Below, piece after piece: positions 25,204-34,368 of a stretch of DNA of 64,000 nucleotides; positions within the stretch are counted from its first letter, which is position 1, and every line of letters begins with the position of its first letter. A program made the translations under genes and the position numbers. The notes below the pieces were generated by a model that saw only the letters and a program-made list of their open reading frames with translations, was not told where the DNA came from and made no database searches. The DNA is from an uncultured Bacteroides sp. (GTDB taxonomy: Bacteria; Bacteroidota; Bacteroidia; Bacteroidales; Bacteroidaceae), in the NCBI GenBank assembly GCA_949288715.1, contig CASELH010000002.1:62001-126000 (forward strand), in the 5' to 3' direction.

Positions 25204-28049
25204 TCGAACCGCCCGTAGAGCGTGGGCAGCAGTTTGCGGTCGCCCAAGGTGTTGTCCACCCGTGCCACGTTTATCCAGAACTTGTTTTCGCGCACTGCTT
25301 CGGTAGGGTATGCTGCCTTCTGGCGCGTGTAGCTGTGCTCCCAGGCGTCTTCCACTATCTCATACTCCGGATGGGGGGCGTTGAGCAAGACGTTGTCTTG
25401 CGCATCGGCGCGCCCTTCTTTTACCTCTTGAATTTCATTCCAGATGGAGAGCATGGAGGTCACGAAGTTGTCCAGCTCCGCCAGGCTTTCGCTTTCGGTA
25501 GGCTCAATCATCAGGGTGCCGTGTACGGGGAAGGAAAGAGTGGGGGCATGGTATCCGTAGTCCATCAGACGCTTGGCGATGTCGTTTTCGCTGATGCCCG
25601 TTTCTTCGTGCACCTTGCGGCACTCCAATATCATTTCGTGTCCCACACGTCCGTTGGCACCGGTGTATACCACCCCGTATGTATCTTTGAGGCAGGCTGC
25701 CAGGTAGTTGGCGTTGAGTATGGCTACTTTGGTGGCGCGTGTCAGTCCTTCGGCTCCCATCATGCGGATGTAGCCGTAGGTGATGGGCAGGATGCCGGCG
25801 CTGCCGTAGGGTGCCGAAGACACTTCGTTGGCATCGTTCCCCCATAATCCATGTCCGGGCAGGAAAGGCACCAAGTGGCTTGCCACGCAGATGGGGCCTA
25901 CGCCGGGACCGCCGCCTCCGTGAGGCGAGGCAAAAGTCTTGTGCAGGTTGAGGTGGCACACGTCTGCCCCGCTGAAGCCCGGATTGGTCAGTCCTACTTG
26001 GGCGTTCATGTTTGCTCCGTCCATGTACACTTGTGCTCCGCAGGCGTGGATGATGCGGCAAATCTCTATGATGTCCGTCTCGAAAATGCCGTGCGTGGAG
26101 GGATAGGTTATCATCAAGGTAGCCAGTTCGTCTTTGTTTGCCTCCGCCTTGGCTTGCAGGTCGCTTAGCGAAACATTGCCTTGGTCATCGCAAGAGCAAG
26201 TCACAGGCACGAAGCCTGCCTGTACGGCACTGGCCGGATTGGTGCCATGTGCCGAAGCCGGTATCAACACCTTGTTGCGGTGTCCTTGCCCGATGCTTTC
26301 CAGGTAGCTGCGGATGACGCGCAGGCCGGTGTATTCGCCCGCTGCGCCCGAGTTGGGCTGGAAGCTGATGCCGGCAAATCCCGTGATGGTCTTCAAAGCT
26401 TCGCCCAGGTTATGGATAAGTTCCCGGTATCCTTCGGCCTGGTCTTGTGGAACAAGTGGGTGCAGGTTCATGAACTCGGGGCGGCTCAAGGGCAGCATTT
26501 CGGCGGCGGCATTGAGCTTCATGGTGCATGAGCCCAAAGGAATCATGGAGTGGGCGAGCGAGATGTCTTTCCTGTCGAGGCGCTTGATGTAGCGCATCAT
26601 CTCGGTCTCCGTGTGATACTTGTTGAACACTTCATGCATCAGGTAGGGACTTTGCCGCTTGAAGTCCGAGGGCAGGGTGCATAGCTGGGGGATGTCGCTT
26701 ACCGAGGGATAATCTTTCTCGGCGGCTATGCCGAAGATGGAGAGCAGCACGTTGACGGCTTCCACATCGGTGGTCTCGTCTATGCTCAAGCCTACGTTGC
26801 CATTATCGAAATAGCGTAAGTTTACCTCGTGGTTCAAGGCTACGGTGCGCACTTGCTCGGCGGTCATGCCCTCGGGCAGGGCGAATTGCAGGGTATCGAA
26901 GTAGCAGGTGTTGACTTGCCGGTATCCCAGCTTGTTTATCTCTCGCTCAAGGAAGGCGGCAATGCTGTGGATGCGCAGCGCAATGTCGCGTATGCCTTGC
27001 GGACCATGATACACGGCATAAAATCCGGCCATGGTGGCCAGCAGCGCCTGGGCAGTGCAGATGTTGGATGTGGCCTTTTCACGCTTGATGTGCTGTTCGC
27101 GCGTCTGCAATGCCATGCGGAAGCAGAGTTTCCCGTATTTGTCTTTCGACCACCCGATGATGCGCCCCGGCATGTTGCGCTTGAACTCGTCGCGCGTGGC
27201 GAAGTAGGCAGCCGAGGGTCCTCCGTAGAACATAGGTGTGCCCAGGCGTTGGGTGGTGCCGAATACAATGTCTGCCCCCCATTCGCCCGGCGGCACGAGC
27301 AAGGCAAGGCTGAGCAAGTCGGCCGATACGGCTACAAGGCACCGGGCGTCATGCGCTTGCTGCACCAAGGCACGATAGTCTTCCACCTGTCCGTCTGCGT
27401 TGGGGTATTGCAGTACGCAGGCAAAGACGTCGGGTGTAAATTCCATGTCGCGGTAGGGGCACGTGCGTATGTCTATGCCTTGGGGCAGTGCACGTGTCTT
27501 CATCACGGCCAGTGTTTGGGGGAAGATGTTTTCGTCCACCAGCACCGTGTTGGCTCCGGCCTTTTGCATGTCGCGCGGGCGCAAGGAGTGCATCATGGTG
27601 ACGGCTTCGGCTCCGGCGGTGGCTTCATCCAAGAGGGAGCAGTTGGCCAAAGGCATGGCAGTGAGGTCGGACACGGCGGTCTGGAAATTCATCAGTGCCT
27701 CCAGGCGCCCTTGCGATACTTCAGTTTGGTAAGGAGTATAGGAAGTGTACCACACGGGATTCTCGAACACATTGCGCTGGATGACGGCCGGAGTGATGGT
27801 GCCATACCACCCCATGCCAATATAAGTGGTGTAAAGCTTGTTTTTAGAGGCCAGCTGTGCTATGTGTCCGGCATACTCGTATTCGGTCATGGCCGGTGGC
27901 AAGGCCAATGGGTTGGGCAGGCGGATGTCGGCAGGCAGAGTCTGGTCGATCAGCTCGTCCAAGGTGGTCGCGCCTATTTTTTCAAGCATTTTCTGTTCGT
28001 CTTTTTCATCGATGCCAATGTGTCGTTGGGATAGCAAATCTGTGTTCAT
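25200..28049 (-). CDS. gcvP: Glycine dehydrogenase (decarboxylating), single-chain P protein
   Basis: 949 residues, the fused form. Begins LLSQRHIGIDEKDEQKMLEKIG; N-terminal half has LLDEATAGAEAVTMMHS; C-terminal half has the PLP-lysine loop CHLNLHKTFASPHGGGGPGVGPI. Decarboxylates glycine and passes the aminomethyl group to lipoylated GcvH; the lipoyl pathway gene lipB is also in this window. gcvT and gcvH are not adjacent. Convergent with yigZ (4-base overlap). Confidence 0.97.
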   Translation of the reverse strand: MNTDLLSQRHIGIDEKDEQKMLEKIGATTLDELIDQTLPADIRLPNPLALPPAMTEYEYAGHIAQLASKNKLYTTYIGMGWYGTITPAVIQRNVFENPVWYTSYTPYQTEVSQGRLEALMNFQTAVSDLTAMPLANCSLLDEATAGAEAVTMMHSLRPRDMQKAGANTVLVDENIFPQTLAVMKTRALPQGIDIRTCPYRDMEFTPDVFACVLQYPNADGQVEDYRALVQQAHDARCLVAVSADLLSLALLVPPGEWGADIVFGTTQRLGTPMFYGGPSAAYFATRDEFKRNMPGRIIGWSKDKYGKLCFRMALQTREQHIKREKATSNICTAQALLATMAGFYAVYHGPQGIRDIALRIHSIAAFLEREINKLGYRQVNTCYFDTLQFALPEGMTAEQVRTVALNHEVNLRYFDNGNVGLSIDETTDVEAVNVLLSIFGIAAEKDYPSVSDIPQLCTLPSDFKRQSPYLMHEVFNKYHTETEMMRYIKRLDRKDISLAHSMIPLGSCTMKLNAAAEMLPLSRPEFMNLHPLVPQDQAEGYRELIHNLGEALKTITGFAGISFQPNSGAAGEYTGLRVIRSYLESIGQGHRNKVLIPASAHGTNPASAVQAGFVPVTCSCDDQGNVSLSDLQAKAEANKDELATLMITYPSTHGIFETDIIEICRIIHACGAQVYMDGANMNAQVGLTNPGFSGADVCHLNLHKTFASPHGGGGPGVGPICVASHLVPFLPGHGLWGNDANEVSSAPYGSAGILPITYGYIRMMGAEGLTRATKVAILNANYLAACLKDTYGVVYTGANGRVGHEMILECRKVHEETGISENDIAKRLMDYGYHAPTLSFPVHGTLMIEPTESESLAELDNFVTSMLSIWNEIQEVKEGRADAQDNVLLNAPHPEYEIVEDAWEHSYTRQKAAYPTEAVRENKFWINVARVDNTLGDRKLLPTLYGRFD

Positions 28050-28097
28050 GTTATTTTAGTGGTTAGCGGTTATTGGTTAGCATTATTTTGTTCCGTG

Positions 28098-28736
28098 TTA
28101 TCGGAAGAATGGATTTTCGGCCTTTTCAATGCCGATGGTGGTGGGTGCCCCGTGGCCGGGGTAAACTATAGTGTCGTTGGGGAGTACGAACAGGCGGCTA
28201 CAGATGTGGTCGATAAGTTCGTCGAAATTGCCTCCCGCCAGGTCGGCACGCCCTATGCTGCCTTGGAAGAGCACATCGCCCGAGAACATGCAGTGCTCGG
28301 CGGCACAATAGTACACCAGGCTTCCGGGCGAGTGTCCCGGCACATGTATGGCCTCCAGGCGCGTGTTGCCAAAGGTGATGATGTCTCCATCGTGCAGGTA
28401 CTTGCCCAGAGGCACGGGGGCTTCGGTAAGGTGGAAGCCAAACATGCGGCTTTGTTTGGGAGCTTCGTCTATCAGAAACTCATCGGCTTGGTTGGCTTCA
28501 GCTTTCAGTCCGAATTCTTTCAGCATGAAGGGGTTGCCGAAAATGTGGTCGAGGTGCAAGTGGGTGTTGAGCAGATGCTTCACGTCGAGGTGGTTGGCCG
28601 TGATGAAGCCTTTAAGCGCTTGTTTCTCTTCGTCATTGAAGCATCCGGGGTCTATGACCACAGCTTCACCCGTTTCGTCCCAAAGCACATAGCAGTTCTC
28701 CGGGAACATGTTGAATTCAAATCGCTTGATTTTCAT
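28098..28736 (-). CDS. Metallo-beta-lactamase-fold hydrolase (glyoxalase II-like)
   Basis: 212 residues. Metal ligands: THLHLDH, HVPGHSPGS, SGDVLF and YPGHGAPTT. Fold starts EFNMFPENCYVLWDETGEAVVIDPG. Probable cytoplasmic thioesterase or hydroxyacylglutathione hydrolase-like enzyme; Bacteroides lack glutathione, so the substrate is probably another thiol ester. Between gcvP and rsmG on the same strand with gaps of 48 and 36 bases. Confidence 0.9.
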   Translation of the reverse strand: MKIKRFEFNMFPENCYVLWDETGEAVVIDPGCFNDEEKQALKGFITANHLDVKHLLNTHLHLDHIFGNPFMLKEFGLKAEANQADEFLIDEAPKQSRMFGFHLTEAPVPLGKYLHDGDIITFGNTRLEAIHVPGHSPGSLVYYCAAEHCMFSGDVLFQGSIGRADLAGGNFDELIDHICSRLFVLPNDTIVYPGHGAPTTIGIEKAENPFFR

Positions 28737-28772
28737 GGGTATCTATTTTTCAACTTTCAATTCTTAATGTTT

Positions 28773-29396
28773 TTAAGGAGCCACATACACCACTTTTTTC
28801 GTTTGGAAGTATTCTTCCTCAAAGTAGTCTTTCAGCTCCCACGTGTCCGACTTGTGCTTGAAGCTGCCTATTTCCCGTTCCAGTTCTCCGCCTTTCAGGC
28901 AGATGAATCCGTTGGGCAGTGAGTTGCGCGGGGCGTCGGTCGAGATGTTCTTGCGTGCCACCTTCACAATGTCTGCCAAGGGCATCACGGCGCGGCTCAC
29001 CACGAAGTCGAATTTTCCCTTTTCATCTTCCACACGTTCGTGCGCAAAGGTGGTGTTTTCCAGCCCTATGGCTTGCGCCACCTCAGTGGCCACTCGCACT
29101 TTTTTTCCGATGCTGTCCACCAGGTGGAAGCGGCTGTCGGGAAAGAGTATGGCCAAGGGTATGCCGGGAAATCCCCCGCCCGTGCCGAGGTCCATGACCC
29201 GCGTGCCGGGGCGGAAGCGTATCACTTGGGCGATGCCCAGTGAGTGGAGCACGTGATGCTCGTAGAGGTTGCCGATGTCTTTGCGCGAAATGACGTTTAT
29301 TTTGGCATTCCAATCCGTGTAGAGGTCATATAGGGCTGCAAACTGCATGCGTTGGCGCTCTGTCAGGTCGGGGAAGTATTTCAGAATAATGTCCAT
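28773..29396 (-). CDS. rsmG: 16S rRNA (guanine-527-N7)-methyltransferase
   Basis: 207 residues. WNAKINVISRKDIGNLYEHHVLHSLGIA, SAM-binding VMDLGTGGGFPGIPLAILFPD, DSIGKKVRVA, FVVSRAVMPLADIV. Modifies G527 of 16S rRNA using S-adenosylmethionine; loss gives low-level streptomycin resistance in other bacteria. Not linked to parAB or mnmG here. Confidence 0.97.
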   Translation of the reverse strand: MDIILKYFPDLTERQRMQFAALYDLYTDWNAKINVISRKDIGNLYEHHVLHSLGIAQVIRFRPGTRVMDLGTGGGFPGIPLAILFPDSRFHLVDSIGKKVRVATEVAQAIGLENTTFAHERVEDEKGKFDFVVSRAVMPLADIVKVARKNISTDAPRNSLPNGFICLKGGELEREIGSFKHKSDTWELKDYFEEEYFQTKKVVYVAP

Positions 29397-29476
29397 GTCT
29401 GTTGAATGAGTTGGCGTGAGGATGAGTTGACTAAGGAAACAAGGCTTTGTTACCTGAGACCTCGTTAACCCGCTTC

Positions 29477-30325
29477 TTATTGTAACTGCTTGATGAGGTC
29501 GCTCCTGTCTCCCAGCAAGTGGCTGATGCGTTGCCAGGGCAGGGTAATCTCGGTTGCTCCCATCACGTAGGGTGCTATCTCGTAGATATTGTAGTGGAAG
29601 GTGATGCCTTCATGTCCCAGGCAGAAGTTTTCGGTCGGAGTCAGTTCGCCCGTGCTGCCATAGCCCAGGTCTTCGGCTTCCTGGCGGGTGGAAACGCCAA
29701 TGTCTTCTGCCAGCTGCTCCCAAAGCAAGGCTGTGAGGGGCTCCTGGTATTCGGGGGCAAAGAGGTCGTCAAGGCGCAAGGGGCACAGGTGCTTCAAGTC
29801 GAGGTTGAGAAAGGTGGTCAGGTAGTTGCCATGCGCCCCGCCGGTATATTCATTATAATCCACACGATACACCAGCACCTCCGGAGTGCACAGCTGCACC
29901 TGCCCTGCCACGTGGCGGTAGTAGGAGTACCAGGCTCCTGCGCTCCCGGCATTTTCTTTGAGGTCTTGCTCATACAAGGGCTCCAATTTGCGGTATTCGG
30001 CTATGTACTTGTCGACATACTGCTTCAACGCTTCCTGCGGCTCCATGCCGGCATACTTTCCGCCTAACGTCACGGCCAGCAGATAAGCATTCAGGCTGTC
30101 GCGCAGAGCGATTGAGTCGGCCGGGGTAGCGGCATAGGCCAGGCTGACGGAAAGGTTGCAGGCGGGCTTGGCAGTGTCGCCAAAGAGGTGCACGGTGCGT
30201 TCCACCTGCAGACTGTCGAAGCCCAGGGCATCGGCGGCACGCTTGTTCGCGGAGTTGTGGCATGAAGCGAAAAAAACGCTTGCCGTAAGCAGAAGGGCAA
30301 GCAGGCTGACATTTTGCTTTTTCAT
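29477..30325 (-). CDS. RsiV-like (DUF3298) lipoprotein
   Basis: 282 residues; signal with lipobox FFASC (Cys21). Domain order: DUF4163-like N-terminal part (VERTVHLFGDTAKPACNLSVSLAY), then DUF3298 with the typical YNEYTGGAHGNYLTTFLNLDLKH, and the C-terminal FCLGHEGITFHYNIYEIAPYVMGATEITLPWQRI. In Bacillus RsiV this fold binds lysozyme; this lipoprotein has no sigma-factor-binding segment or sigma gene nearby, so it may be a lysozyme or glycan-binding surface protein. Divergent from lipB. Confidence 0.88.
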   Translation of the reverse strand: MKKQNVSLLALLLTASVFFASCHNSANKRAADALGFDSLQVERTVHLFGDTAKPACNLSVSLAYAATPADSIALRDSLNAYLLAVTLGGKYAGMEPQEALKQYVDKYIAEYRKLEPLYEQDLKENAGSAGAWYSYYRHVAGQVQLCTPEVLVYRVDYNEYTGGAHGNYLTTFLNLDLKHLCPLRLDDLFAPEYQEPLTALLWEQLAEDIGVSTRQEAEDLGYGSTGELTPTENFCLGHEGITFHYNIYEIAPYVMGATEITLPWQRISHLLGDRSDLIKQLQ

Positions 30326-30428
30326 TTCCTATTTTTTATGTTAAACAAATAACTGGCGTTGTTTTTCCAATGGACAAATATAGAGATAATTCTCGGATTC
30401 CATGCAAAAAAGAGGGGCTATTTCCCCC

Positions 30429-30458
30429 TGTTTCTCGCAGAAGTTTTGCCTATCTTTG
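30429..30458 (+). promoter_or_regulatory. lipB promoter
   Basis: TATCTTTG at 30451-30458 is an exact -7 consensus; TGTTT at 30429-30433 is a plausible -33 element. The start is at 30484, leaving a leader of about 20 bases. Confidence 0.6.
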
Positions 30459-30483
30459 CATCCGGATTTTTACTTCATTCAAA

Positions 30484-31152
30484 ATGAGCTGTATAGAAAT
30501 AGAAGATTGGGGTCTGTTGCCTTATGACAAAGCTTGGAAAAGGCAAGAGCAATGTCTGGACGAGGCAGTGCAAAGGAAAGGAGAAGGCAAGGCATGCGTC
30601 AACCGCATTGTGCTGGTGGAGCATCCGCACGTTTATACCTTGGGGCGCAGCGGAAAGGAGGGCAACATGCTTCTCACCTCCGAGGGGCTGGAACGCTTGG
30701 GGGCAACCTTGTATCATGTAGACCGTGGGGGAGACATCACCTACCACGGCCCCGGACAGCTGGTATGTTACCCCATCATCGACCTGGAGCAATTCGGATT
30801 GGGGCTGAAGGAGTACGTGCATGTGCTCGAGGAGGCAGTTATCCGCCTGTGTGCCGCCTATGGCATTGCCTCGGGCAGGGTGCATGGAGCCACAGGAGTG
30901 TGGCTGGAGGGCGGCACGCCTCGTGCGCGCAAGGTGTGTGCCATCGGCGTGAGGTGCAGCCACTACGTCACCATGCACGGCTTGGCCTTGAATGTCAATA
31001 CCGACTTGCGCTACTTCAGTTATATTCACCCCTGCGGGTTTGTGGATAAGGGTGTTACCTCCCTCCAGGCCGAGCTGCATCGCCCTGTGGACATGAATGA
31101 GGCGAAACGCCTGCTTTGCCGGGAGTTGAGGGAACTGCTGGGGGCCGGCTAA
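30484..31152 (+). CDS. lipB: Octanoyl-ACP:protein octanoyltransferase
   Basis: 222 residues from ATG 30484, just downstream of the promoter; the longer upstream frame would include it. Motifs: LVEHPHVYTLGRSGKEGNML, VDRGGDITYHGPGQLVCYPI, KVCAIGVRCSHYVTMHGLALNVN, and the catalytic Cys-Lys pair in HPCGFVDKGVTSLQ. Transfers octanoate to GcvH and dehydrogenase E2 lipoyl domains, the first step of lipoylation; serves the glycine cleavage system encoded by gcvP upstream. Confidence 0.97.
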   Translation: MSCIEIEDWGLLPYDKAWKRQEQCLDEAVQRKGEGKACVNRIVLVEHPHVYTLGRSGKEGNMLLTSEGLERLGATLYHVDRGGDITYHGPGQLVCYPIIDLEQFGLGLKEYVHVLEEAVIRLCAAYGIASGRVHGATGVWLEGGTPRARKVCAIGVRCSHYVTMHGLALNVNTDLRYFSYIHPCGFVDKGVTSLQAELHRPVDMNEAKRLLCRELRELLGAG

Positions 31153-31176
31153 TCGTCACTTTGCAAGCAATGCTTG

Positions 31177-31713
31177 CTATCTTGCTTCCGGGTGTTCTAA
31201 CCAGAACTTCCAGGCACAGCAGCAAGACGGGTCGGTGACATCGGGGAAACAGCTGATGCATTGGCAGGCTATCCGCTCGTCTATGGCGCGGGCAAACCCG
31301 GCATATTCTATTTCGCCGACAGGCTTACACGGGTGGAAGGGCATGCCTTTGCGCTCGCGTGCCCGCTGTACGCGGCATTCACGGGTCCGGTAGACGAGGG
31401 TCGTTTTTTCCTCATCCCAAAGCAGGTCGGCTTCATTGAGGTTGGCATAGAAGCGGAATTGCAAGGCGAGGGCGAGGCCTTCCAGGCCGGGATGCTCGGG
31501 CAGTTCCAGAAATGCCTTGATGCGTTTGCCCTCAATCACTGTATACCTTTTCCAGGCTTCTCCATCGTGATACATGGCTTCGTCAATGCCGCGCATGCGC
31601 TCCACCGACTGAAACCATACACCGTCCATTGCCAGCCAGTTCTTGGAGTAGTCTTCTATGAGGCGGATTAGCTTTTCTTTGGAGAGGGATTGCAACAATT
31701 CTTGATTCTTCAT
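31177..31713 (-). CDS. DUF6125-like cytosolic protein
   Basis: 178 residues from ATG 31713. Starts with a short helical region (LIRLIEDYSKNWLAMDGVWFQSVE) and ends with a Cys-rich segment CQCISCFPDVTDPSCCCAWKFWL. The family is common in anaerobes and unstudied. The many cysteines (five in 17 residues) suggest a metal or iron-sulfur site. Lies downstream of tRNA-Lys beyond a hairpin. Confidence 0.75.
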   Translation of the reverse strand: MKNQELLQSLSKEKLIRLIEDYSKNWLAMDGVWFQSVERMRGIDEAMYHDGEAWKRYTVIEGKRIKAFLELPEHPGLEGLALALQFRFYANLNEADLLWDEEKTTLVYRTRECRVQRARERKGMPFHPCKPVGEIEYAGFARAIDERIACQCISCFPDVTDPSCCCAWKFWLEHPEAR

Positions 31714-31735
31714 GTGGAAATGTTTTAGTAGTGAC

Positions 31736-31772
31736 AAAGGCTGCCTCTTTTTGTTAAGAAGAAGCAGCCTTT
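31736..31772 (-). terminator. Hairpin between tRNA-Lys and the DUF6125-like gene
   Basis: Perfect 9-bp stem AAAGGCTGC (31736-31744) / GCAGCCTTT (31764-31772), 19-base loop, 9 bases beyond the 3' end of the tRNA on the minus strand. Probable tRNA terminator. Confidence 0.65.
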
Positions 31773-31780
31773 CTGATGTG

Positions 31781-31853
31781 TACACCCTCAGGGACTCGAA
31801 CCCTGGACCCACTGATTAAGAGTCAGTTGCTCTACCAACTGAGCTAAGGGTGC
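31781..31853 (-). tRNA. tRNA-Lys (anticodon CUU)
   Basis: 73 bases; folds as a cloverleaf: acceptor GCACCCU/AGGGUGU (G1-U72 wobble), D arm GCUC/GAGC, anticodon arm ACUGA-CUCUUAA-UCAGU giving anticodon CUU, five-base variable region, T arm CAGGG-UUCGAGU-CCCUG, discriminator A. CCA is not encoded. Confidence 0.97.
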
Positions 31854-31987
31854 AACGACCTTTTTGGAAATCCGGCGCGAAGGTAGTGCTTTTGTTTGGA
31901 ATAGACAAGCACTCGTCCTTGTTTTTTTGTCGATTTTGTAATAGGAAGACAGAATGGAGGTAGTTTGGGGTATGCAGAATATAATAG

Positions 31988-32033
31988 AAGCTCATAAGGA
32001 AGACAAGAAAAACAGATCTTTCCTTATGAGCTT
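31988..32033 (-). terminator. 14-bp hairpin after the collagen-like protein gene
   Basis: AAGCTCATAAGGAA (31988-32001) and its perfect complement (32020-32033) around an 18-base loop, about 55 bases past the stop codon. The U-run is weak, so it may act as a stabilising 3' end. Confidence 0.6.
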
Positions 32034-32086
32034 TATAGGGTGTTCGTATAGCTTTTACTTAAAAAAGCATGTGTGTTTAATTGGCA

Positions 32087-34291
32087 TTAATAAGTGGTTT
32101 CTGTGCTATTGCCGTCTGTTACGGAAATGTAATTATTCCCGGCACCCTTTCCCTGTTTGAATGATTTCTCGGGATCAAGAGCCGGAGAGAAGGTACACTC
32201 ACTGTCATACTTGAACGTAACTGTACAAACGCTGGTGGCATCCGCATAAACAGCCCAATAATTTTCGTATCCGCTTACGCTTGTATTCTCCAGAGTAACG
32301 GAAGTGGGATATTGATAAGCAGAAGTTGTATTGTTACCCATCGTAATGCCGGCTATGGCTACTTCATTGCCACTTTTCCATTCATCCTTACCGGAATTCT
32401 TGTCTGCTGACCATGTGTCTCCTTCTACCGGTGTAGCAAGTTCTCTCTGCAAGGAAATGGTGCTGTTCTTAATGGTTGCCGTACCGCCACGCAGCATCAC
32501 GCCTTGCCAGCCTCCGGTAATGGTGCAGTTGTCTATCTCCACATTGGCAGGAATATTGATGAACACTGGAGTTTCTGCCGTCAACTTTGTATTCTTGATG
32601 CTGACATTGATAGGTGCCGTATCATCATCCGATGCATTGGCATTGGTACAAATGCCATAAAGCTCGGATGTAATTTCAGAATCATTGATTTCCACACTGC
32701 TGCCATAGGAAACATATACGCTTCCTTCAATTTTCATATCATTAAAAATGACTGTTGCAGTGGATATCACTTCATCAGATTTATCACTGGATTTATCCAC
32801 ACCTACTACAATATCTGAAACATTACCTCCGGCAAACGTGTTCTTAAATTTCAGATTGCCATTAGAGAATGTAACGATGCCTTCCGTAATTTTTAGTAGA
32901 GTCATACCATCCTCGTCGCTACTTAATGTCCTTCCATTCAAATCAATGGTCTTATTGGAAGTAATGGATAGCGATTCACCTTCTCCCAATACCACATTAT
33001 TCTGCAACTCAATGTAGGTTTTGGTTTCATCGGTAAGTGCAGCTTGCAGTGCAGCCTTGTCGGCAACGATGGCTTGTGTTTCATTCGCCATACGATTGGT
33101 AAACACTGTCTGTCCGCTGGCCAGCAGTTTTCCGGCAGCATTGCTGATGGCTACTTTGAGCAAGGTCTTTTCGTTCAGTTCCACGGTGTTGCCTGGGCGG
33201 GCTACGATAGTCAGTTCATTGCCGCTAAGGGTGGTTTCCACCGTCCAGCGGGTCTCTACGGCACGGCTGATAATGGCCACACCATCGGCATTGGCACTTT
33301 CTACCCGGACTTCTACCACATTACTTTCATCGCTCAGCAAGGTACTTGTCACCGTGAAGGTATTGTCGGTATCTGCCTTGGCGGTAACTGTCAGCAGTTC
33401 CGAGATGCGGGGCACGGTAATTTCTGTCCCATCCTCCAAAGTAAACGTCACCTCTGTATCTGACGGTGTTACGTCGCTGAACATCGAATTCCCTTGCGGA
33501 CCTTGAATACCTTGCGGGCCTTGCGGTCCGGTAGCGCCTGGCCGACCGGTAGCACCTGTATCCCCCTTATCGCCTGTGGCCTGCACGCCGGTAGAAGTCC
33601 ACGTCTTGCCACCGTCGATAGAGATTTCCCATTCGTTGGTTTCCTCATTGATGCGTACTTGCGGGGCAATGGCATCCTGTCCGTCCTGCCCGTCTTGACC
33701 GTCTGCGCCGTCCTGCCCATCTTCGCCATCGGCACCGGGAGTGCCGGGAGTACCGGGAATGCCCTGCTCACCTTGTTCACCCTTATCGCCTTTGTCGCCT
33801 TTAGGGCCGGTCACAGGCATTTTGTTTCCGGCATTGTCGGTAAGGAACTCACCGTTTACCGTCCAGTAGTACGTGCCTTGTTCGTCTTGGGCGACACCTA
33901 TCACGGGTGTTGTTCCGTTTACACCGTCAGCGCCGTCCGCTCCGTCGGCACCATCCTTACCGTGGTGAATGTTGATGGAAGTGCCGTCTTGGAAGGTAAT
34001 GGTGTAGCCCACTTCAGCCCCATTCTCCATCAAGGGAACTACGCCTGTGATGTAATTCCGGTTTTCGAGGGCGGCAACCAACGTCTGCAACGACTGGATG
34101 TCGGTATTGACCGACTGTTGCCATTCTTCGAGAGAGGTTACCCGGTTTTCCAGGTTCTCAATGTCGCTTCTGAGTCCCGAATCGTCATACTCGTCCGTGC
34201 AAGACGACAAACCCAATGTGCCCACGCATACAGCCAAACCCATCAGCCGCACCGTGCGCAATGCGCTCTTGTTAACAAACTTTTTTCTCAT
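32087..34291 (-). CDS. Collagen-like repeat surface lipoprotein with C-terminal beta-helix
   Basis: 734 residues from ATG 34291. Lipobox LGLSSC; a coiled coil (DIENLENRVTSLEEWQQSVNTDIQSLQTLVAALENR), then a DUF4988-type region (GYTITFQDGTSINIHHGKDG, TYYWTVNGEFLTD). Two Gly-X-Y stretches flank a second such module: about residues 160-215 (GPKGDKGDKGEQGEQ... then GEDGQDGADGQDGQDG) and 245-275. The last 300 residues show short repeating strands with Asn/Asp turns typical of a right-handed beta-helix. Displayed on the cell surface, probably as a trimer through the coiled coil and collagen parts. The N-terminal module also occurs in polysaccharide lyase family 29 neighbours, but no catalytic site was identified. 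It has a long structured leader (see 34369-34488). Confidence 0.82.
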   Translation of the reverse strand: MRKKFVNKSALRTVRLMGLAVCVGTLGLSSCTDEYDDSGLRSDIENLENRVTSLEEWQQSVNTDIQSLQTLVAALENRNYITGVVPLMENGAEVGYTITFQDGTSINIHHGKDGADGADGADGVNGTTPVIGVAQDEQGTYYWTVNGEFLTDNAGNKMPVTGPKGDKGDKGEQGEQGIPGTPGTPGADGEDGQDGADGQDGQDGQDAIAPQVRINEETNEWEISIDGGKTWTSTGVQATGDKGDTGATGRPGATGPQGPQGIQGPQGNSMFSDVTPSDTEVTFTLEDGTEITVPRISELLTVTAKADTDNTFTVTSTLLSDESNVVEVRVESANADGVAIISRAVETRWTVETTLSGNELTIVARPGNTVELNEKTLLKVAISNAAGKLLASGQTVFTNRMANETQAIVADKAALQAALTDETKTYIELQNNVVLGEGESLSITSNKTIDLNGRTLSSDEDGMTLLKITEGIVTFSNGNLKFKNTFAGGNVSDIVVGVDKSSDKSDEVISTATVIFNDMKIEGSVYVSYGSSVEINDSEITSELYGICTNANASDDDTAPINVSIKNTKLTAETPVFINIPANVEIDNCTITGGWQGVMLRGGTATIKNSTISLQRELATPVEGDTWSADKNSGKDEWKSGNEVAIAGITMGNNTTSAYQYPTSVTLENTSVSGYENYWAVYADATSVCTVTFKYDSECTFSPALDPEKSFKQGKGAGNNYISVTDGNSTETTY

Positions 34292-34340
34292 AACAAAAAC
34301 TTGCGTCTTCCCAGTTCCCCAAAGACCTTTAATGAAACAC

Positions 34341-34367
34341 GAAGCGTGGAACTGCAATGCCACGTTC
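34341..34367 (-). promoter_or_regulatory. Second leader hairpin of the collagen-like gene
   Basis: GAAGCGTGG (34341-34349) pairs with CCACGTTC (34360-34367) in the transcript, just downstream of the main leader structure and about 50 bases before the start codon. Confidence 0.55.
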
Positions 34368-34368
34368 T

